This document shows positions 8,832 to 18,199 of a DNA stretch of 51,900 bases, one piece after another. The position numbers and the translations under genes were made by a program. Origin of the DNA: Hypsibius dujardini. Lineage: Eukaryota > Tardigrada > Eutardigrada > Parachela > Hypsibiidae. Location of the stretch: the NCBI GenBank assembly GCA_001579985.1, contig LRSR01004373.1:1-51900 (forward strand), read 5' to 3'. The notes beneath the pieces are model-generated. The model made no database searches. It had not been told where the DNA came from and saw only the letters and a list, made by a program, of their open reading frames with translations. Each line of letters starts with the position of its first letter. Position 1 is the first letter of the stretch.

Positions 8832-11277
8832 CTAGCTGAATGCCTGTACCAACTGTCCGGCCGTCGGTCGGCCACCCGGCTCGCTCGCCAGACTCCGTCG
8901 CAGCACCGCGCGATACGGAACGGGCACGTGGTCCACCGCGAACGGCGGCGCACTGGACGCCTTCCGGTTCAGCAGAGTCGTCATGTCGTTGACGTCGTCG
9001 CCGTACAGCCGGCGGCCGGAGAAGAACTCGGCCAGGGTGGCGCCCAACGCGAAGATGTCGCTTTCAAAGTTGGGCTTCCGGTGGAGGCCGTGGTCGTTGG
9101 GCTTCATCAGTTCCGGCGCCATGTACATGACCGTACCGCTGAGCGTGGTGGAGTAGAGCTTGGTCACGTTGGAGAGGGTGTCGGCCGGGGAGTGGCCCGC
9201 CAGACGACTGATCCCGAAGTCCGTGATGAGGGCCTGCTTCGTGCCATTTTCCACCTGCAAAAAATAAGTCATTTAATTAAACTTAAGAGCAACCCGACGC
9301 TTTGTTTGTGTTGAAAATGGAAGATGGACTTGTTAACAAGGACAAATTGTTTTCACCTTCCAATGTTTTTCCACAGAAGTAGTTTGCAGGTGCAAACTTT
9401 TGCATTTTTTTTCAAAATACATCACGTGACGTCATTAGGTACTGTTTTAGGAAAAAGTGAAAAAAAAGGGGAAAGTTTGGAAATTGGCGATAATTTGATA
9501 GAAAATAGTGAGTGGAGTTGCGAATTCATATTCTGTTCCGACACGTTGGGCGACCTGTCACGAATTTCAAACTAAAAAAAAAGGTGCCGGGTTCCCCGTA
9601 GCGAAATTGCAATTCTGATGATTCATATGGATCCGGGATGCACAGGAAATTATGCATTATATAACTAGGAAAATAGGGTTAGGAGCAAAAAATACACAAA
9701 GGTCTTCTTATTACATGTACATGTACTTGTACATTACATGTACTTACAATTATTACAATACTTACTGTTAGACTTAGGATACGAAAACTAAAGTTATGTT
9801 ATAAAACTATAACTAAGACGATTTAGGACAACAACTGAACAACTGAACTGAGCTGAACTAACCCAAATAAAAGAATGAAACTTAAACGGTTCTTTAAAAT
9901 AAAAACTGAAATTTCACGATATATTTGCAATTAGGAATGTTTAAAGCAAACGCTGAACTAAATACATTATTACCCGTAAGAACTTATTCAAGATGAAAAG
10001 TGAAATTACAACTATACGTGTGACTAGAATTAATTTGATTTAAGAAGTCTTACACGCGTGGCCACAATTTTGGGTGGCAGACTTTAAGCCAAAAAGGGTG
10101 GTCTGAGTTGGAGCCGAATTCAGTCACCGTGCGCACGCGCTCTTAACCACAGCTGATTATGGATCTTTTACTTAATTGACCAATTAATTGAACTTGTTTA
10201 TTTTGGCGGAATTTAGAGCAACTTGCTCAATCTAATTTTTCCGCTGGGCATTAAATCAAAGATTCAGGAGAAAGCAGTGGCAAGCTCTAGCCAAGAGTGG
10301 CTCAAACTCAGACCACCTTGATGGCTCGAACTCGGTCACCCAAAATTGTGGCCATGGATGTATGATTTCAATAAGATAATTATTATTTTTCTAATATCGT
10401 CAGGATGAAAACTAAGTTTATGTACTAAAAGTGTAATTAATTAATTAATTAATGGAGGTTTTCGGACGAAAACTTACCAAGACGTTGCTGGGTTTGATAT
10501 CTTGGTGAATGACTTTCGGGCGGGCATCCTCGTGCAGATACCGAATCACGTCACAGACTTGACCAGCAATCACGGTCTTTTCAGCGTCAGTCAATTTCTT
10601 CAAGTAAGAAAACGTTCTCAGCGCCTATCCAGCTTTTATCAAGAGGATCATCAAACACGAACTTACCATTTTGCGTTCGAAAATGATTTCGTCCAGATTG
10701 TAGCCATCGACGCATTTTAAGACGATATACATAAACGTCGGCTGGAGGGAAATCCCGATGAACTGCACGATATGCGGATGAATAAGGCGACTGTGTAATG
10801 AGAAATTACACACGGAGAATTAGCACAAGAACCGCATCGAACTTTATCCTGGAGTAAGTAAGCAGAAATGTATTTCGTTTCGCAAATTAGCTATTGAGTT
10901 ATCCTTGAACCGGCAGAGAACTACACTAAAATGTTTAGTGACTAAACAGAACTAAACTCATAATGCGCAGTAACTAATTTTTAGTTGACTAATTTTAAGT
11001 CTTGCCATCCCTAGAAATAAATTTATCTCCACTACTTGACGCCGAAAATTAAATACGAGCATATTCATTTATTTGTTCATTTGTCTATATATATATATAA
11101 ATTATCGATATGCGCCGGTCGTTAAATTTAATAAATTTTAGACTACTGTAGTTTTTCTATGAAAAGTTAAACGATTCTCTAATACTGTAATAAGTCCTGT
11201 CAACGGTGTGCCAGTAAACCGTGGTCTTGGCCTCCTAAGTCCCATTAAATACCCGTCTGTCTGTCAGTCTATCTGTA

Positions 11278-11317
<40 letters not shown>

Positions 11318-12827
11318 AGTCTGTCAGTCTATCTGTATGGCTGCGTATTTGTCTATCTGTGTATATCTATCGATCTGTCTGTCTATCTGCCTGCCTATCT
11401 GTCTGCCTGCCTATCTGTCTGTATGTCTGTATATCTGCCTAACCTGTGAGTTACGGCTTCTTGAAGAATCCGATCGCGTTCGGGACCCTCGATGATGTCC
11501 TGCGCGGCAATCTGCTTGACGGCACAGCGTGTCACACTCCACTTGGACAGGTAAACCGTGCCGAATGCACCCGATCCCAGCTTTTTCTCCAGTTTGATCT
11601 GCTCGAACGGTATGACCTTCAAGTCTGTAACCATCAAATGAAAAGTTCAGATGAAAGCAAACCATTAACCTGCGTCGTAAGTACAGTGTATTACAGTTAG
11701 AGTACAAGAAATCCGGCCTATTCCGGGATCGCAGATAGTTTTCTTGACGCTAAACGACCGAAATCTTCTCATTAACTGACACGGAAAAATATTTTTTTAA
11801 TTCAGGAGGCGGAGGTACGGATCATTTCTGGATAGGCGCCATTGAAATATTACGTTATCGAAGGAGGGTAGGTGGGTGGTCCGAATAATAAACCGAATTT
11901 TAAAATAGACTGAAATTTAAAATTGAATTCTGGTTCAACTGAAATAGACATGACTCTTCATGCATCCGTACCGTGTTGCCGGCTGAGGTCTTCGACGTGG
12001 CCGCCCGAACCGGCACTCCCTGTCATGAGGGACGTGGTCACTGCCATGGGATTGAGCCAGAAGTGGCGATCCTCGTGCTTCACCTTGATTGTGCAGGCCG
12101 GCGACTTGGTCTCCACCTGGTACTTGCAGGAGATGTCCTGCACCGTCAACGTCCGATCCACCAGCTCGGGCAGCCGCGAGCCCCATCCGCCGAACTGTTC
12201 CGTCTGGAGCTTCTCAAAGTCCGCAAGGGAGACGCCCACGCGGACGGTGCTTCCGATGGCCACATCCTTCCCATCCCGACACTTCACTGTATACAGTATA
12301 TACCGTATATAACACCATGGAAAGAGCGACTTCATGGTACATGGTACATCATATATGCTGGCAGGCACAAGTTCCGGCATGGTCCACTGACCTTTTTCGA
12401 CTTTGTTGGTGGCTTTAGGGTTGAAGCAGCGAAGATTTCCCACTTTGCCCATCATGGCGACGATGTCGCCGTCTCTGTCGAAGAATTGAATGACAATCGG
12501 CTTTCCGAGGAAGCTGCTCATGTCGTCCGTCCAACTTCCGTGGCCCTGCTGGAGCGCGCGGAAGTCCGTTTCACTCTCCAGGAGGGTGACGGTGTTGCCT
12601 CTGAGGATGGTCTTTCCACTGGCATCCGTTGCTTCGTGGTTGTCTACCATAAAACAGATGACTCAATACATTGCTACGTCCTGAGGTCTTCGCATGGCCT
12701 CTACATTTAACTATCTGTCTGTCTGGCCCTTCTACGGATGTCTGTTCCTCGGTTCGTCCGTGTCTGCGGTTCTACCTGCCTGTTTGTTCGCCAATTTTTG
12801 CTTGCTTGTTTGTCTGTCTGTCTGTCT

Positions 12828-12868
<41 letters not shown>

Positions 12869-15800
12869 TTGTCGGTTTGTATATCTGTCTGTCTGTCTGT
12901 AAAATCTGTCCGTTTGTCTGTCCATCTGTGTGCCCACCTTTGGAGCGCACGGTCACCGCGCTGGGATTAACAACGATAACTGTCTCGCGATCATCCGCCA
13001 CAAACGCCAGGGCCGCCACCTCAATATCCCCATCCGCTTTCAGGGCTGTCACCAGGCCGGGCAGCCTTCCCGTCACCAGCAGCGGCAGCAACCGATCCGA
13101 CCACCCCCTCTTCCCAGCCTGCAAGCGCTGCACCTGGTCGGCATCCTTGATGAAACTCACCACCGTTCCCGCATGAATCACCGTTCCCATTGCATCCTTG
13201 ATGACCTTGGGGGGTGGTGTCGCAGCCGCTGCTTGCTGTCGACCATTCGGACCGCCAGATTGCGGAAGGCCGCCAGTCAGATGGCGGGTCGCCTTGGGAT
13301 TGACCCAAAAGGAGACGTTGTTGGTGGTACTGCCCACCTGCATCATACACTCCGGTACGTCCGTTTCGAAGAAGCAGTTACAGCCGATGGAACGGACAAT
13401 CATCTCCTTGCCTAGCCAATTCTCCATGGAGTCGGTCCAGCCGCCGAATTTGGCCGTCTGAAGGCGTTCCAATTCAACCTTCGAAGAGGTGATTCGAACT
13501 GTATCTCCAATTTCAGCCGGCATTCCATCCCCGGTTTTAACTAAAACAATAACGGTTACCAGCACGGTGACTCATAACTTACTAAACCTTTCTAGAAAAT
13601 TATAAGAAACTTACTACAAAAGCATTGAACAAATTATTTTTATTAAAAACCGTTTAAAAACAATCCAACTGCAAATGTATCGTTAAATAATTACTCCAAA
13701 ATTGTTGAACAAATTATTTGAAAATTTCTTGAAAAGAAATGAATATTATCCAAAAATTTACTGCAAAAATACTGAACAAATTATTGAAAAACTATTTAAA
13801 AATAATCAATCTGTTTATACGAATCAGTCTGTTAATAATATATATTTAGTAAACAGCAATTTGTTGTCGAATCTTCAATTTGTGGGTTTGAGTTTGAATT
13901 GAAAAGCACCGTTGATCGATTGATTAATTGATGGATTGATTGATAGAATAATTGATGGATTGATTGATAGAATAATTGATGGATTGATTGATTGATTGAT
14001 TGATTAATTAATTGATCAATTGATGGATTGATTGATGGATTAATTGATTGACTGATTGATTGACCAATTGGTGGATGGATTGATTGATTGATTGATATAT
14101 TTTGCGATCTTCTTGTTGCGGTCAGCTTACCGGATCTGACGAGTGTCAAGACCTTTGGAACGTAGTAGGCTCCTTGCTGGGCGACTTTAACGTGGACATC
14201 ACCGTCCAGGTCGAAGAACATGATCCGGCCGGGTTTGCCCAGCATCGGTTTCAGTTGGTCGTTCCAGTATCGGCCCATCAGCGGCTTCACAATCTCCTCG
14301 TTGTCGAGGATTTCAACGGTGTCGCCGCGACGAATCACGTTGCCGTTACCGTCGATCGCCGTGTACGAGGTCGCTGAAAACCAAAATCGAGCTTTTTATA
14401 ACATTTTCAACATTTATTTTTGGGATAAAAAACATAAAGGCATCGTTTATTGACATGGCCGTTTTACAATTGAGCTTATCTGAATGTGTACATGTTTATC
14501 TAAACATTACTGTTTTATGAGCGAAAAATGTAGAAATTTTTCATTTATCTAAACATTACTGTCTAATTAGCGAAAAAAAATTTAAATATTGTCCATTTAA
14601 CATTTAAAGAAGTAAATTTATTTTAATAGTTAATTCAACTGATTGTATCAATATTTATATACACGTAGTAATCGGTAATGAGGCAAAATACAAAAATACA
14701 AAAGTAAAAGAAATCATCAGTTTTCTTTTGCAAAATATAAAAGAAAAGTGAAAGGAGCAAACGTTTCGCCAAAGAAACGACCAAACCTTTGGATATGAGC
14801 TTGACGGCCTTCGGGTTTAACGTCAACTTCATTTCCGACTCATCCGTCATGATGTAATGAAAGTCCGCCACCACGTCCCCGTCGCTGTCGAATTTCCTGA
14901 TGATTGCCGGGACAGTCTTCTGCAGCAGCACCTTGGACAGCTCGTCCGGCCAGCCTCCATGGCCGGCTTGAAGTGCTTTGATTCTATCCGCACCGACGGC
15001 GATTTTGATGATGTCTCCCACTGCGATTTCCGCTCCTTCCGCGTCGACATGCGTCTTCGTGGCCGGCGCACTGCCGTCCAACAGGGCGTGGGCCTGGTCC
15101 AGCAGCGCCGAGATGCCCTCAACATTGGCGCGCTGCGCGGCAGCTTCTGCGGAATGAAGAGGAAATGCGTTATGCATCGTGATGATGAACTTCAAGTTTT
15201 ATCCCGTTAACCCGTTAACGCCTGATGTCGTCAAAGGCGACATGGCGACCTCCGAATTTTCACTCAGGGATGGTTTGAGCGATTTTACTAAACTCAACTG
15301 ATTTTAAAGATTGGTATTTTGCTTGAAAATTAGAGATAATGGTTTGGTCATTTGCTACTTGACCAATGTCCGGCAGAAATTGTCAAATTTAACCAATTTT
15401 CACGCTTTTTAGTGAAAAGTCTCCGCAGGCTGAGAGCTGAGCAAGTGCAAGAAACAGTTTTCATCGTTAATTTTGCTTTTACAGACAGGCAGACAGACAG
15501 ACAAACAGACAGACAAACAGACAGACACATGGGCAGACACACAGACACACAGACACACAGACACACAAACAGACATACAGACACACAGACACAGACACAG
15601 ACACACACACACACGCACACACACACACACAGACAGATACACACAGAGACCCACAGACACACAGACACACAGATAGATAGACAGACGTGTCCGCGACGGG
15701 TCAGAATGCCGCATATCTCAAGGATGATAAACGCGTGCACCCTGTTTTAAATATACCACAGTAACTTACGTTTCATGGAGCTGATTTTTTTCGCCAGCAG

Positions 15801-16453
15801 CAGCTTCTGCTCCGTCGTCATGGCCTCCACGATGATGTCGCACACCGGCTCGTGGCCAGTCCCGACCGCCACACCGATGTCTCCGATCAGCTCGTCGATG
15901 CTGTAGCGAGCCGCCCGTCCGTTCCGCAGCAGCTGGCGGGCCACGACGGCGTTGCCGATGTGAGCGGCGTACGTCAACGCGGTGTAGTTGTCCGCGTCGG
16001 TGATTTGGAAGTCGCACCGCGGGTCCCGCAACAGCACCTCCACGATCTCGGCGCGCAGGGCGTGCGGTCGGTCGGCCTTACCGTCAAAGACGGCCGCCAT
16101 AAGAGCCGTGACTTTTTTGTCGCCCGCCACGGCGTTGACGTCCAGATCCTTCCGTTTGAGGAGCTCCTTCACGACCTCCACGTTGGAGGAGTAAGCGGCC
16201 AGGAGGAGGCACGGCTGGCCTTGGACGCGACAGTTGACGTCGGTCAGGTTGTTGGCCAGGAGGCGCTTTACCGCGTCAACATTGTCCGCGAGGATGGCCA
16301 CATGGATCGGTTTCAGGCCGAGCGCCGTGTCTAAGACCATGTTGGGGTTGAGCATACGAGAGACATTGCGACGTACCGAGGGATCCTCGCTCGTGATTGC
16401 CTCGATAATTTGACCTAAAAAAATATGTAGTTGTATGCCATATAACTGAATAA

Positions 16454-16501
<48 letters not shown>

Positions 16502-16666
16502 GGACGGGGAGTCAGGCAGGCTGGCAGACAGGGAGATAGACATACAGAGAGACAGAGATACAAACAGACAGGCAGACAAACAGACACAAACGCGGACATA
16601 CAAACGGACAGACAGACAGACAGACAGACAGGGAGGTAGACAAACAGAACCAGCCAGCCAGCCAGC

Positions 16667-16699
<33 letters not shown>

Positions 16700-16722
16700 A
16701 GAGACAGCCAGCCAGCCAGACG

Positions 16723-16761
<39 letters not shown>

Positions 16762-17040
16762 TGACGGACAGACAGACAAACAGACGGACAGACAGACAGA
16801 TAGACTGACGGGTGCGCGGACGGTCGGGCGGACGAGGCAGACAAATAGGCTGACAGACAGACAGGTAGAGGGTGTAAATATGGCCGAGGGCGAAAACTCT
16901 CGGAGTCGGACCTCAAGTCTGACAATTGATCCCGTGAAATGTTCTCATCCAGACATAGGGATAGACGAAAGAGACCATAAATTACTCTACAGCGAGTACC
17001 CACCTCGGTCAAAGTTGGTCTTGGTGTTTGCGAGCCCCAT
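8832..17040 (-). CDS. Ankyrin - six Mind bomb SH3_15 repeats - protein kinase, 1100 residues
   Basis: Exons: 17040-17004, 16414-15770, 15146-14787, 14373-14131, 13540-12938, 12643-12392, 12286-11972, 11624-11444, 10790-10667, 10597-10478, 9254-8832; the sum is 3303 bp in one frame. The N-terminus MGLANT fits an N-myristoylation signal. About four ankyrin repeats (residues 20-225) come first. Then six SH3_15 domains of the Mind bomb type (residues 230-815) follow, seen as repeated LQxGHGGW-like and LGK...DxDGD motifs ending in NPKA; exon 5 carries two, and exons 3, 4, 6 and 7 one each. The kinase domain has [14 protein letters not shown] (Lys), the catalytic loop [17 protein letters not shown] and APEL, and ends at RPTAGQLV. 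The Asp and Lys needed for catalysis are present; HQD replaces the usual HRD, so it is a non-RD kinase, probably TKL-like. No RING finger is seen. Several introns hold CTGT tracts and one a MITE. The substrate is unknown. Confidence 0.92.
10058..10354. mobile_element. MITE-like element with inverted ends GTGGCCACAATTTTGGGTG
   Basis: The outer arms are 10058-10077 and 10337-10354. Inner arms are also inverted (GTGGTCTGAGTTGGAGCC against GGCTCAAACTCAGACCAC). It has no coding capacity. It lies in the kinase gene intron between exons 10 and 11. A close relative lacking the left outer arm is at 39926-40165. Confidence 0.85.
11258..11440. repeat. (CTGT/CTAT)n microsatellite directly after a splice donor
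   Basis: It begins three bases after the donor of kinase exon 8 in the transcript direction, so the intron opens with (CAGA)n. Confidence 0.9.
12712..12935. repeat. (CTGT)n microsatellite directly after a splice donor
   Basis: It follows the donor of kinase exon 5 (exon ends at 12938). Long Ser-Val-Cys-Leu open frames across it are repeat artefacts. Confidence 0.9.
13915..14100. repeat. (ATTG)n-type degenerate repeat
   Basis: ATTGATTGATTG with ATGG and TAAT variants, in the intron between kinase exons 4 and 5. Confidence 0.85.
15481..15690. repeat. (CAGA)n/(CA)n compound microsatellite
   Basis: It lies about 80 bp past the donor of kinase exon 2, in the opposite orientation to the two tracts above. 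Confidence 0.9.
16455..16865. repeat. Long (CAGA)n tract with CCAG and CGGA variants
   Basis: About 400 bp, filling most of kinase intron 1 (16415-17003). Confidence 0.9.
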
Positions 17041-17643
17041 TCTCGTGATAAAACTGTAAAATCGAACCGACTGTATTCCCTTTCCGGAGGTTGATCACAT
17101 TACCACTCCCCACTAAAACCTCCGCCCGCGTGACCACAAGAAACGAACCACAAACGAACCAATATCTCCAATATATAATGCGGAAGGAATTTCCACTTCG
17201 CCTGCGATAATGCGCACTAATTCAGCACACCCATTTTAAAATTATCCAGGTGTCGCCTGGTTAGTCATCTCATCATACATTGTACTGTACGACGATTTAC
17301 ATTTTATGGCAGACTCAGCCTGTCTCTCGGCCAGTGGCAGTATTGTTTGCATTTTGGCGAGCCCGGAAAAGAAAAGCCGATAACCGGAATGCACTAATCA
17401 TTCGGATCGCTCCCCTATCTCATTCGCACACCTTGACAAGTACAATAAATCCAGAGAACTTTGGAACACCAGAACATCAAAACTTTTGAATGACCTCAGA
17501 TGTCAGTGTGACAAGGTCAACCTGAGAAGTCGCAGATTGGCAGCAGTCGCTGTCTCAAAAACCTAGAAAAAATTAATTTTAAATGAACTTATTAAATTTA
17601 AATTAAAATAATCTAAATTTGTAAACGAAAGTGTTGTAATCTT

Positions 17644-17814
17644 ACAATCAACGACAAGACTGAGTACAATGGAAGGTCCGGGATATGGGCAAAAGGGGCG
17701 GAGCAGGGGAGTGGTCAGGTGATTGATTGGTCGATTGTTTGAAAACCACCCCCCTGTCCCGCCCCTTTTGCCCATTACTCGGACCCTTCAGTGTACTCAA
17801 TCTTGTCGTTGACG
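17644..17814. mobile_element. Palindromic MITE, copy 1
   Basis: Two arms of about 70 bp are near-perfect inverted repeats (ATCAACGACAAG.CTGAGTAC outermost, a GGGCAAAAGGGGCGG block within) around a short loop containing GATTGATTGGTCGATTG. A related copy lies at 32325-32546. No coding capacity. It abuts the next inverted-repeat element. Confidence 0.9.
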
Positions 17815-17815
17815 A

Positions 17816-18180
17816 TACGAGGTAAAGGCCGTTAACCAGGCCGCTTTTAGAAATCGTAACTGAACCCGGCCGGCAGGCCAACAGGTGGCGCATAAGTCGT
17901 TTTTGCAAAGTCAACCCAGGGAGATGGAACCGAAGTGGCGCCTCTACCAGACTACTTGCACACTTCTCCATTGAGATTCTTCTCTTCCTTTTTTTGGACT
18001 CAAATTCGAACCGTGAGGCTTAGGAACGAACTAAAATGGGTCAGAGAATTTTTCTGAATGTTTTCAAGCCATCTGTTATGGCATGGCAGCACTGCAGCGC
18101 CGGAAAATCAATGTTGAAAAAACCGGCCTGGTTAAATTACGATTTCTAAAAGCGGCCTGGTTAACGGCCTTTACCTCGTA
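17816..18180. mobile_element. 365-bp element with perfect 44-bp terminal inverted repeats
   Basis: Arms 17816-17859 and 18137-18180 are exact reverse complements over 44 bp (outer TACGAGGTAAAGGCC). The interior shows no coding potential. The right arm ends 19 bp from the SLC35B2 stop codon. No target-site duplication could be fixed. Confidence 0.88.
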
Positions 18181-18193
18181 CTGCGACTTTTAC

Positions 18194-18199
18194 TTTATT
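18194..18199 (-). promoter_or_regulatory. Polyadenylation signal AATAAA overlapping the SLC35B2 stop codon
   Basis: The stop reads TGA with its last A as the first base of AATAAA. Cleavage 10-30 nt beyond it would fall in or next to the 44-bp inverted repeat. Confidence 0.6.

Noticed and set aside
13915-14100. Regularly spaced ATTGATTG units considered as a CRISPR-like array
   Set aside because: There are no unique spacers; it is a simple-sequence repeat in a eukaryotic intron.
15348-15750. Long open frames of Cys/Val/Leu/Ser or Asp/Arg/Gln/Thr repeats on both strands (also at 12707-12937, 16415-16779, 29350-29710, 42389-42858, 48375-48871, 51029-51206)
   Set aside because: These are tetranucleotide microsatellites; a 4-bp unit free of stops gives open frames in several phases. 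They lie in introns of well-supported genes.
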